Program-made: the position numbers and the translations under genes
In this document: in pieces, positions 44,057-51,969 of the stretch
Position numbering within the stretch: the stretch's first letter is position 1
Layout of the letters: the number at the start of each line of letters is the position of its first letter
From: an uncultured Alistipes sp.
Lineage (GTDB): Bacteria; Bacteroidota; Bacteroidia; Bacteroidales; Rikenellaceae
DNA: 61,574 nt
Direction: 5' to 3'
NCBI GenBank assembly: GCA_947177225.1
Contig: CAMWTS010000012.1
Coordinates: 1-61,574 of the forward strand
Notes under the pieces: generated by a model
Seen by the model: only the letters and a program-made list of their open reading frames with translations
Told to the model about the DNA's origin: nothing
Databases searched by the model: none

Positions 44057-45682
44057 TTAGTAGGTACGCTCCATAGTATTGCCAGGCGACAACCTGACGA
44101 AGACAACCCCGTGCGGAGCAACACTCTGCTCGAAACGGTCGTTGCAGCCTACCTCGGCGACATCGGACTGACGCCACAGATCGCGAACTGTGATGCGCTC
44201 GCTCCACAAACCGAGGGCGCGAGGAACGATGCCGATCTTCATAGGCTTCTCGGAGCGGTTGAACATACCCACAGCCAACGATCCGTCTTCGAGGTTCTTG
44301 ACATAGGTCACATAATCGTCACCGACATAGTAGGGAGTGGCACGCACACCGAGCGGGTCTTGCAACACATCGTTCACCTCGCAGTTGCACAACAGGCTCA
44401 GCGTGAAGTCGTCGAGCTGCGACATATCGCCGCCGATAAGCATGGGCGAGGCCAGCAGCGTCCACAGCGTGATGTGGGTAAACTGCTCGTCGGGCGTAAG
44501 TTTGGTCGGGTGAAGATTGGGACCCCAACCCACCATGCCCACCACGAGCATGTCGGCATCAGCCCAATGACCAGGCGAATTGAATGCCGCCCAACGATAT
44601 TGAGCCTCGAAACCTATCTTGCTGATGCTTGCCCAATTATCGCGTATATCGCCCGTTGTGCGCCAGCACTCGGCCAGCGAAGCCCAGTGCTGAGCATCGG
44701 CAAAGGGTGCCGAGTTGGATAGACTGTACACGATATCGCGGCCTGTGGCATGCAGCGCATCGGCCATCTCCTTGGTATAGTAGTAGTCGTTGGGTTTCCA
44801 GTCGTATTTGAGGTAGTCGACACCCCAATCCGCCCATGTGCGGGCATCTACCTGGGCAAACGAGTAGCGTCCGTGGCGATAGTTCTCCTTGCGCACCTTG
44901 TTGCCGGTGGGATCTTCGGCCGTGACATATTTATAGTTCTCGTTGCAGATGCCCTGTTCGATCCAGTCATAGGTGCCGTCGGCATTGTCGCACTGAGTAC
45001 CCACATGGCCGGCATAGGTGCCTACCCAAGGACCCGAATATATGCCGAACTTCAAGCCCATGGCATGTATCTCGTCTGACAGAGCCTTCATATCCGGAAA
45101 CTTGCGATTGGGCTCGATGTGAAGGTCGTCACCTTCGCGGCGTCCCTGCCAGCCATCGTCGATGTTGATATATGTCCAGCCGAAGTCCACCAGACGCTTG
45201 TCGACCATGGCACGCGCCGACGCCAGCACCTTGTCCTGACTCACGCTGTTGCCCCAGCAGTTCCACGAGTTCCAGCCCATGGGCGGTGTGAGAGCTATAC
45301 GGTCGCCCACGACTATGCGCAGATCGCGCAGGTCTGCACCCAGAGAGTTGACCGCACGCAAAGTGATGCGGTACTCGCCACGCTCCGGCAGGCGTCCCGT
45401 GATGATACCCGTCTCGGCATCGAGACATATGCCTTCGGGCAGATTGTCGGCCTCGAATCGCATGGGACGCTCGCCGCTGGCGGCAATGGTGTAGAGCACC
45501 GGCGACCCGGGGCGCACGCCGAATATGCGCGCACTGTTGATACGCGGCGCAGGCGATGGTTTCGGTGTAAGGATATAAGCCGAATAATCGGGCATGTAGA
45601 CCTTGACGGCATCGCCCGATTGTGCCGTCGAACACAACGGCACGATTGCCAGAAGCAGCAAATCGAGTAGTTTGAGTTTCAT
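44057..45682 (-). CDS. secreted GH27 alpha-galactosidase
   Basis: 541 aa with signal peptide (to about CSTAQ). Residues about 45-125 form an Ig-like He_PIG domain (LPEGICLDAETGIITGRLP). The GH27 catalytic barrel starts LTPPMGWNSWNCWG; nucleophile Asp in YLKYDWKPND (Asp294), likely acid/base Asp345 in CWRTTGDIRD; a C-terminal beta domain ends the chain. Cleaves terminal alpha-galactose in the periplasm or at the surface. It stands alone, with no SusC/D pair nearby, between repeat arrays. Confidence 0.9.
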   Translation of the reverse strand: MKLKLLDLLLLAIVPLCSTAQSGDAVKVYMPDYSAYILTPKPSPAPRINSARIFGVRPGSPVLYTIAASGERPMRFEADNLPEGICLDAETGIITGRLPERGEYRITLRAVNSLGADLRDLRIVVGDRIALTPPMGWNSWNCWGNSVSQDKVLASARAMVDKRLVDFGWTYINIDDGWQGRREGDDLHIEPNRKFPDMKALSDEIHAMGLKFGIYSGPWVGTYAGHVGTQCDNADGTYDWIEQGICNENYKYVTAEDPTGNKVRKENYRHGRYSFAQVDARTWADWGVDYLKYDWKPNDYYYTKEMADALHATGRDIVYSLSNSAPFADAQHWASLAECWRTTGDIRDNWASISKIGFEAQYRWAAFNSPGHWADADMLVVGMVGWGPNLHPTKLTPDEQFTHITLWTLLASPMLIGGDMSQLDDFTLSLLCNCEVNDVLQDPLGVRATPYYVGDDYVTYVKNLEDGSLAVGMFNRSEKPMKIGIVPRALGLWSERITVRDLWRQSDVAEVGCNDRFEQSVAPHGVVFVRLSPGNTMERTY

Positions 45683-45714
45683 CGAGAATAGTATTTTAGT
45701 CTGTTAAAGTATCA

Positions 45715-45722
45715 CAAAGATA
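45715..45722 (-). promoter_or_regulatory. -7 box of GH27 gene
   Basis: Leftward TATCTTTG, 32 bp before the ATG at 45682; no clear -33. Confidence 0.5.
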
Positions 45723-45805
45723 TGATTTTCCGAGAAAAATATTCAGAAAACAGATCAAAACAACCACCCCGGCAGCGATCAACGGCGGTGCCGACATGAA
45801 ACTGG

Positions 45806-46005
45806 CGCGGATAGATTTCTCGCTTACGCTCAGAACAGCACCGACCAGTCACTCCGAGGAGCCGCAGGCGACGCGGGAGTCTCCTCTGAATTGTCACTCC
45901 GAGGAGCAGGCAAAGACTGCGACGCGGGAGTCTCGCAGACGGGAGCGCTGTTTGCCGCACCAATAGAGATTCTCACGTCGGACGTGCCGTCCTCCTCAGA
46001 ATGAC
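45806..46005. repeat. R1 intergenic repeat array, copy 3
   Basis: AGATTTCTCGCTTACGCTC block, two GTCACTCCGAGGAGC...GCGACGCGGGAGTCTC units, then the converging arm ending CTCCTCAGAATGACA. Confidence 0.78.
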
Positions 46006-46023
46006 AGTACCTAAACACACACC

Positions 46024-46144
46024 TTTTTCGTCAAAAACGGTATTATGCCACACAACGCGGGAGGGAGACGATGGGACGTACTCGATGTACGTCCCATTGC
46101 TGAGCGACAAGGCGCGGACGCAGAATGCCGTTTTTCACGGAAAA
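46024..46144. repeat. R2 nested palindrome, copy C
   Basis: 121 bp. Outer arms 46024-46048 and 46120-46144; relative to copy A a G-C pair is replaced by A-T on both arms (AAAACGG with CCGTTTT). Inner arms ATGGGACGTAC (46071-46081) and GTACGTCCCAT (46087-46097) are perfect with loop TCGAT, and differ from all other copies except for GTAC. Confidence 0.8.
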
Positions 46145-46167
46145 CAGACTAAGCACCACCAACCATC

Positions 46168-46288
46168 TTTTTCGGCAAAAGCGGTATTATGCAACGCAAA
46201 CGAAGATCCGCCGGATAAGTTGTACTTAGCGTACTACTTATTCGGCGGAGCAAGCGCGCGGCAGCAGAATGCCGCTTTTCACGAAAAA
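46168..46288. repeat. R2 nested palindrome, copy D
   Basis: 121 bp. Outer arms 46168-46192 and 46264-46288; inner arms 46207-46225 and 46231-46249, loop TTAGC. AAGTTGTAC/GTACTACTT replaces AGGCTGTAC/GTACTGCCT of copy A. Lies 23 bp from copy C in tandem. Confidence 0.8.
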
Positions 46289-46369
46289 GAAAAACATTTA
46301 CGGCCGCAACATCTTAAACAAGACGTGCGACCGTAAACTCACGGTTTGGCATTCCAGTGATTGCTGATT

Positions 46370-47749
46370 TTATCTCATCGGCTCCAATTCAACCGTAAAG
46401 TGACGCATTATGGGGAACTCGCGAGTGATGCGGTAACCGCGCGTGATCTGCTCGCGACGATCGTAAACGTTTTTCAGCGCGGCGGCGATAACGTCCATAT
46501 GATTGTTGGTGTAGGTGCGGCGCGGTATGGCCAGACGCAACAACTCCAATGCGGGATAGCGGTTCTCGCGCGTTTCGGGATCGCGGTCGGCGAGGATCGA
46601 ACCGATCTCCACACCGCGAATGCCGGCTTCGAGATACAGCTCTATGGCAAGCGTCTGAGCGATAAACTCCTCCTTGGGTACATGCGTAAGCACCTTCTTG
46701 GCATCGATGAAGATGGCGTGGCCTCCGGCCGGACGCTGATAAGGTATGCCATACTCGTCGAGCTTCGCTCCGAGATATTCGACCTGACGCACACGCGTCT
46801 GCAAATAGTCGAACTCGGTTCCCTCGTCCAGACCCACAGCCAAAGCGTTCATGTCGCGACCCGACATACCGCCATAGGTGATGAAGCCCTCGTTCATGAT
46901 GCAATACATCTGGCAGCGGCGCCACAGATCCTCGTCGCGGAAGGCTACGAAACCGCCCATGTTGACTATGGCGTCCTTCTTCGACGACATGGTCATGATG
47001 TCGGCATACGAGAACATCTCGCGCACGATCTCTTTGATAGATTTGTCGGCATAGCCCTCCTCACGCGTCTTGATGAAATAGGCGTTCTCCGCAAAGCGTG
47101 CCGAGTCGATCTGCAATCTCACGCCATGGCGACGGCAGACAGCCGACACTTCGCGGATATTGGCCATCGACACGGGCTGTCCTCCGGCAGTGTTGTTGGT
47201 AACGGTAAGCACCACGGCAGGTATGCGCTCCACGGGATACTCGTTGAGCACCTTCTCCAACTTCACTGGATCGAGGTTGCCCTTGAAGGGGATCTCCAAC
47301 TGCGTATCGGCAGCCTCGTCGATGGTGCAGTCGATGGCGTGAGCCTTGCGGAACTCGATATGTCCCTTGGTGGTATCGAAGTGCGAGTTGCCGGGCAGCA
47401 CGTCGCCCTCGTTGATGATGGTCGAGTAGAGCACATTCTCGGCGGCACGTCCCTGATGGGTGGGCAGGAAGAAATCGAAACCGAGAATATCGCGTATGGC
47501 GTTCTTCATGTTGTAATAAGAACGCGCACCGGCATAACTCTCGTCGCCCTGCATCAGCGCAGCCCACTGACGATCGCTCATGGCACCGGTGCCAGAGTCG
47601 GTCAGCAGATCGATGAACACCTCGTCGCTTTTGAGGTTGAACAGATTGTAATGTGCTTCGCGAATCCAACGCTCACGCTCCTCGCGCGTACTCTTGCGTA
47701 TGGGTTCGACCATCTTTATGCGAAACGATTCAGAAAAAGGCAATTCCAT
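46370..47749 (-). CDS. tnaA: tryptophanase
   Basis: 459 aa fold-type I PLP enzyme that splits L-tryptophan into indole, pyruvate and ammonia. Family segments: GDESYAGARSYY, LPTHQGRAAE, LTVTNNTAGGQPVSMANIRE, and the PLP lysine in TMSSKKDAIVNMGG (Lys257-258). A near relative is tyrosine phenol-lyase; tryptophanase is favoured by overall resemblance. No tnaC-like Trp leader or tnaB permease is visible. AT-rich leader of about 40 nt. Confidence 0.9.
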   Translation of the reverse strand: MELPFSESFRIKMVEPIRKSTREERERWIREAHYNLFNLKSDEVFIDLLTDSGTGAMSDRQWAALMQGDESYAGARSYYNMKNAIRDILGFDFFLPTHQGRAAENVLYSTIINEGDVLPGNSHFDTTKGHIEFRKAHAIDCTIDEAADTQLEIPFKGNLDPVKLEKVLNEYPVERIPAVVLTVTNNTAGGQPVSMANIREVSAVCRRHGVRLQIDSARFAENAYFIKTREEGYADKSIKEIVREMFSYADIMTMSSKKDAIVNMGGFVAFRDEDLWRRCQMYCIMNEGFITYGGMSGRDMNALAVGLDEGTEFDYLQTRVRQVEYLGAKLDEYGIPYQRPAGGHAIFIDAKKVLTHVPKEEFIAQTLAIELYLEAGIRGVEIGSILADRDPETRENRYPALELLRLAIPRRTYTNNHMDVIAAALKNVYDRREQITRGYRITREFPIMRHFTVELEPMR

Positions 47750-47786
47750 GATATAATAAGTTTTAAGGTTTTTAAATCTGTTTTTG

Positions 47787-47816
47787 CAAATATTGCCCGT
47801 CTAACGCCGGCGGCAA
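47787..47816 (-). promoter_or_regulatory. promoter of tnaA
   Basis: Leftward AATATTTG (47787-47794, one mismatch) and TTG (47814-47816), 19-bp spacer. The remainder of 47750-48118 has no gene that I can support. Confidence 0.45.
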
Positions 47817-48059
47817 GACGAGAACGAACGCGGCATGCACGGGGCATCGGCCGCGCCATCACGCGTGGAATTCGTCGCGACGCTTGATATTGAGAAATAT
47901 GCGTGCGGCTCTATTTGCGTCGTATTGCATCATCATGGTTTTTCAAAGTTAATAAAATGTCTGCAAAAAACCAAATATGCAATCATGAATCGGCACGTAA
48001 TCCACGCTAATTTAGGCGTATAAATTCACAGGTTCGCATAAATATGTCAATAAACATGG

Positions 48060-48088
48060 TTGTATTTAAAATATATTGCATATATTTG
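48060..48088 (+). promoter_or_regulatory. promoter of the 48-kb lipoprotein
   Basis: TATATTTG (48081-48088) and TTG (48060-48062), 18-bp spacer; ATG at 48119. Confidence 0.55.
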
Positions 48089-48118
48089 CAAATGTTAATG
48101 AGTAAAAAATTTCCTGTC

Positions 48119-49132
48119 ATGAAACGATTTTTCTATTTGGTCGCACTGATGTCGACCATGTTGGCCGCTTGCGACAAGAGCGACCAGACAACGACTCCCG
48201 ATGAACCCGTTCCCCCTGTAACAGAACAGCCGTGGACTCCCACAGAGGGTATAACCACAGAGTCGTATTACAAGGGAGAAGGCGATACGGAGGGCGTAGC
48301 CAACTGCTGGATCAACTTCGTATCGGACGACTACGTAATGGACGACTGGGGCGACGTATTGAGCGGATTCGTCCTTATAGTCGACTTCAACACAGCTGTT
48401 GCCGAAAACCCCGACTTCGCCTCGCTTGCCGAAGGCACCTATGTCTTCTCTGAAAACACCGAAGCGTTTACCGTCAGCGGAGCCACCAAAACCGCATGCG
48501 CAGATAACCGAAACGTCGAGACGCACTTCGTCGGCGGGTCGGTGGAGGTGGCCAGACAAGGCGAGCTGTATAAAATCGACTGTCTGTTCATTGCCGACGA
48601 CGGCACGGAGGAGGAGCTTTCATACGTCGGCGACGTAACCTTCATAAATCGCTCGGCGCAGGGACAGATGAGCAATCTCAAAGGCGATGTCACTACCGGC
48701 GAACTGACCCAAGGCTACTTCGGACTCTTCGGCGAGAGCCTGTTCGAAGATGCCGATTCCGAGATGGCCATGATGGTACTCGCCGGCGACGACTTCGACT
48801 TGGAGGTATTCTACGGCAACTCCGACTCGATCTGCATCTACTTCAACATTCCTGTCGGCGCAAACGAGATTCCCGACGGCACATATACGGTATTGTCGCC
48901 CGATTCGGAGGAGATACCCGCAGGTACGCTCGTTCCCGGCTTGAAAGAGGGCTTGACGATATACGGCACATGGTTCTTCTCGACAGAGCGCAAACTCGAA
49001 GTATCGGTTCGCGGCGGCAGTCTGACTGTCAGTCACGAAGGCAATATTTTCGACATCGAATTGGAGCTGCTCGACGGCTACGGCAACAAAATCGAGGGTT
49101 CGTACCACGGCGAATTGGAAGACTACTCGTAA
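48119..49132 (+). CDS. surface lipoprotein of unknown function
   Basis: 337 aa starting MKRFFYLVALMSTML, lipobox LAAC followed by DKSDQ. A Pro/Thr linker (residues about 25-45) leads into two similar beta-rich halves: each has a phrase of the kind EGTYVF / DGTYTV and a GGSVEVARQGELYKIDC / GGSLTVSHEGNIFDIEL segment, about 170 residues apart. This internal duplication suggests two jelly-roll-like modules. No catalytic motif; the in-frame ORF upstream of 48119 lies over the promoter. Confidence 0.65.
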   Translation: MKRFFYLVALMSTMLAACDKSDQTTTPDEPVPPVTEQPWTPTEGITTESYYKGEGDTEGVANCWINFVSDDYVMDDWGDVLSGFVLIVDFNTAVAENPDFASLAEGTYVFSENTEAFTVSGATKTACADNRNVETHFVGGSVEVARQGELYKIDCLFIADDGTEEELSYVGDVTFINRSAQGQMSNLKGDVTTGELTQGYFGLFGESLFEDADSEMAMMVLAGDDFDLEVFYGNSDSICIYFNIPVGANEIPDGTYTVLSPDSEEIPAGTLVPGLKEGLTIYGTWFFSTERKLEVSVRGGSLTVSHEGNIFDIELELLDGYGNKIEGSYHGELEDYS

Positions 49133-49216
49133 TTCGTATCCATCTTCCGGCCGCGACGCGCACAAGAACCCTCACAGGTAACTTTCGGCGCGACGGCCGC
49201 GACACGGCGAGATCCG

Positions 49217-49244
49217 ACGGCACACTTTCCGGTGTGCCGTTTCT
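49217..49244 (+). terminator. terminator after 48-kb lipoprotein
   Basis: 9-bp perfect stem ACGGCACAC/GTGTGCCGT with a short T-rich tail. Confidence 0.65.
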
Positions 49245-49342
49245 CGTTCTACAAGGCATCGGCACCGATGATAAAAGCCGGCTTTTCGTGATTAAAAAAC
49301 TATTGTTGGTTGAATTAATTTCCTTAATCGCACGCTTTGTTT

Positions 49343-49350
49343 TATATTTG
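49343..49350 (+). promoter_or_regulatory. -7 box for seven-gene surface operon
   Basis: TATATTTG, 35 bp before ATG 49386; no clear -33. Only candidate promoter I find for the run to 59081. Confidence 0.5.
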
Positions 49351-49385
49351 CATTCGATATAATACCTAATATAATAGGGAAAAGT

Positions 49386-51173
49386 ATGAAGATCAAATAT
49401 AAAATATACGCAAGTCTCGCTCTTCTGCTCCCGCTCGGCGCATGCAACCGCGACGCCGACGACCGCAACATACCCCCTCAGCGGGAGATGATCGAGACAT
49501 CGATAGGGCTAAGCCTCGACCATAGCACCCGCACATCGCTCGCCGACGACGGCATGACAACACGTTGGAGCGCCGGCGACAACATAGCCCTCTGGGCACG
49601 CAACGCCGCAGGCGAATACACCGTCGAAGCAGCCCGGTTCGCGCTGCGCCATTTCTCGTCCGACTACTCCACTGCGCTCTTCACCGGACGCATCGAGGCC
49701 ATGGAGCAGGGCAGCTACGACTACTTCATGATCTACCCCGTCCCGACATCGGTCGACGGAACGCTCGCCACATACGACATACCGGCCGTGCAGAGCGGCG
49801 CATACGACGGTGCGTGCGACGTTATGATCTCGTCGCCCGTAGTATCGGGCGAGGCTCTGACGACTTCGGCCACAGCGAAAATATCGACCTCGATGCACCA
49901 TATGATGCACGCCGTCAAGATCACCATACCCGAAAACCGCAATCTGTTCGGACAGCGATTCACCCGTCTGGAAATGACATTTCCCTACCCCGTGACAGGC
50001 AAGATAACCTGCGACGTCACCCGTCCCGACGCAGCTCCGGCACTGAGCGGACAAAGCAACACGCTGGTAATCGAGAACGCCGACGGATTCGATGCCGGCG
50101 ATACGCTGTGGGCAATGGTGCTGCCCTGCGAGTCGCCCGTCGACGGAGAGATAACCTATATGGTCAGCAACGACCGCAGCCATTCGGAGAGCGCAACCTA
50201 CAACGTGCGGCTCGACATGCAGCCGGGACATGTGACTCCCATCAAGATGACCGTACCGGAACTGTACAAATACACTTCCATAGAGTTTTACGTCGCCGAG
50301 AACAACCTCGGAGAGGAGTTCGACCGCATGAGTGTCTACGACGCTTCGGGCGCATTGGTGGCTACGTTCTCTCACGACGATTCGGAGCTGTACAAAATGG
50401 AGTATTACGGCGATTTCAACCGCACGGATTGGAGCGGCACCGACTTCACGCTGTCGTTCGATTCGGAGCACGCCGTAGTAAATACCACGGTCAATGTCGG
50501 CACCATAGAGCCATACTCGCGCCATCTGCTGACCACTGCCGTGCCATATCTGTTCGAGGAGAATTTCGATTCGCTCGCCGACTTCTCCGACGGTCACGAC
50601 AACTACGCCGTGGGCGGCACCAATTCGGACACCTACACCTCGGCCAAGATGCTCGACGAATACGGCCTTGCAGGCTGGTCGGGTTCGCGTGTGGGCGTGG
50701 GCGGCACCGACGGCAAACGCATCAGAGTATGCTGCCGCACCCAGTGTACGATATTCAACCAGAAATACAGATATCACGGACGACTCGACTCGCCGCGTCT
50801 GACCTCGCTCAAAGACGGTGTCGCGGTCGACGTGGAGGTCAGCCTCGACTACGGCGCAGGTTTTGCCGGCAACGCCTCAATATCGCCCATAGCGGCTTAC
50901 GGCTACGACACCTCCTCGGCCGGCGCGATCGGCAGCAAACAGCACGACACGGCATGGTACATAAGCGGAGCCACCCCGTTCCCTGCACTCACGCTCAACG
51001 GCTCGTTCGACTCTACGCCCGACAGAGCGACATACGTCATCGGAGGTTGCAGCAATATCCACCGTCTGTCGTGGGAGGTCGGCTCGACGGGATATGCCAA
51101 CACCACCAACGGCAACTATTGGCTCTATCTGGACAACATACGTGTAAAGATCAAAAACGCAAACAATAATTAA
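49386..51173 (+). CDS. fimbrillin-family lipoprotein
   Basis: 595 aa, lipobox LGAC then NRDADD. The first 300 residues match the Mfa-like/fimbrillin pattern: TRTSLADDGMTTRWSAGDNI, a FTGRIE strand, then MHHMMHAVKI and a DTLWAMVLPC segment. The last 300 residues are a separate beta-sandwich-like domain (LFEENFDSLADF, HRLSWEVGSTGYANT, WLYLDNIRVKI) of the carbohydrate-binding/PCMD-like kind. Heads the operon; 11 nt to the next gene. Probably an exposed adhesin subunit; no polymerisation strand can be claimed. Confidence 0.7.
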   Translation: MKIKYKIYASLALLLPLGACNRDADDRNIPPQREMIETSIGLSLDHSTRTSLADDGMTTRWSAGDNIALWARNAAGEYTVEAARFALRHFSSDYSTALFTGRIEAMEQGSYDYFMIYPVPTSVDGTLATYDIPAVQSGAYDGACDVMISSPVVSGEALTTSATAKISTSMHHMMHAVKITIPENRNLFGQRFTRLEMTFPYPVTGKITCDVTRPDAAPALSGQSNTLVIENADGFDAGDTLWAMVLPCESPVDGEITYMVSNDRSHSESATYNVRLDMQPGHVTPIKMTVPELYKYTSIEFYVAENNLGEEFDRMSVYDASGALVATFSHDDSELYKMEYYGDFNRTDWSGTDFTLSFDSEHAVVNTTVNVGTIEPYSRHLLTTAVPYLFEENFDSLADFSDGHDNYAVGGTNSDTYTSAKMLDEYGLAGWSGSRVGVGGTDGKRIRVCCRTQCTIFNQKYRYHGRLDSPRLTSLKDGVAVDVEVSLDYGAGFAGNASISPIAAYGYDTSSAGAIGSKQHDTAWYISGATPFPALTLNGSFDSTPDRATYVIGGCSNIHRLSWEVGSTGYANTTNGNYWLYLDNIRVKIKNANNN

Positions 51174-51184
51174 ATCGACAGCAT

Positions 51185-51955
51185 ATGAGAAAACTTCTAC
51201 TTTTCATCGGTATGTCGGCTCTGAGCATGGCATGCTCTTCTGATGCAGCCACGAGCGATGACAGCTCATCGCAAGGCCTCGTGACGATAGCATGCTCGAC
51301 CACAAACGAGATAACCGTCACGCGCACCGACGTGAACTGCACGATCCCCACCGCCGAGGAGTTCTCGCTTCGGATCGAGGGCATATCGCTGCAATACGAC
51401 TCGTCGTGGCAGACCATAGCGGCATTCAATGCCGACAACTACCTCAACGCCGGCAGCTACAAAGCCGTCGTCGAGGCCGGCGACATCACCGAAGAGGGAT
51501 ACGACAAAGCCACCTTCCGCGGCGAGCAGACCTTTACGGTCGCAGCCCGCGAGCAGACCTCTGTCGACATCAAGGCATACATAGCCAACTCTCTGGTCAA
51601 GGTAGATCTGACCGACAACTTCCGCCGATACTTCACCGGCGGCTGGCAGCTGACGCTTACGACGGCCGCCGGCAACAGCTTCGATGTCAGCACACCCTCC
51701 GACCAGCCCATATTCATGGCGCCCGAATCGTTCTCCATAACGGGAAAGGCCACCAAACAGCCCAACACCTCGGGCGGCAGCGGCATCGAGGTCGTTCTGC
51801 CCGAAATGAGCCGCGACCGACTCGCCGCACAGACACTCTACACCGTCACCTTCGACGTATCGACGGCCGGTGGTGCGACACTGGAAATATTGCTCAACGA
51901 TACGCCCGTGGAGAGCATCACGATCGACAACGAACTTAACGACAACGCACAATAA
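51185..51955 (+). CDS. DUF4493-type lipoprotein
   Basis: 256 aa, lipobox SMAC. The segment beginning FSLRIEGISLQYDSSW, with NAGSYKAVVEAGD and a FRGEQTFTVAAREQTSV strand, follows the DUF4493 layout seen in the next two genes (sugar-free Ig-like fold by family description). No enzyme motif. Stop 14 nt before the next start. Confidence 0.65.
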   Translation: MRKLLLFIGMSALSMACSSDAATSDDSSSQGLVTIACSTTNEITVTRTDVNCTIPTAEEFSLRIEGISLQYDSSWQTIAAFNADNYLNAGSYKAVVEAGDITEEGYDKATFRGEQTFTVAAREQTSVDIKAYIANSLVKVDLTDNFRRYFTGGWQLTLTTAAGNSFDVSTPSDQPIFMAPESFSITGKATKQPNTSGGSGIEVVLPEMSRDRLAAQTLYTVTFDVSTAGGATLEILLNDTPVESITIDNELNDNAQ

Positions 51956-51969
51956 AACGCATCAACGAT

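Larger units (their letters stand above)
45683..46369. other. 687-bp gap between GH27 and tnaA
   Basis: Contains the GH27 promoter, R1 copy 3 and R2 copies C and D. No gene seen. Confidence 0.7.

Noticed and set aside
37961..46288. CRISPR array interpretation of the regularly built repeats
   Set aside because: Units are 121-122 bp palindromes scattered over 8 kb, with no short direct repeats, spacers or cas genes.
37961..46288. Integron attC sites
   Set aside because: The nested stems recall attC folding, but there is no integron integrase or gene-cassette pattern in the window and the conserved GTAC loop end does not match attC boxes as I know them.
43561..46336. Small ORFs within the repeat gaps (CHSEED-type and RQQNAAFHEKE-type peptides)
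   Set aside because: They are translations of R1 and R2 repeats; identical words recur in three gaps and frames differ between copies.
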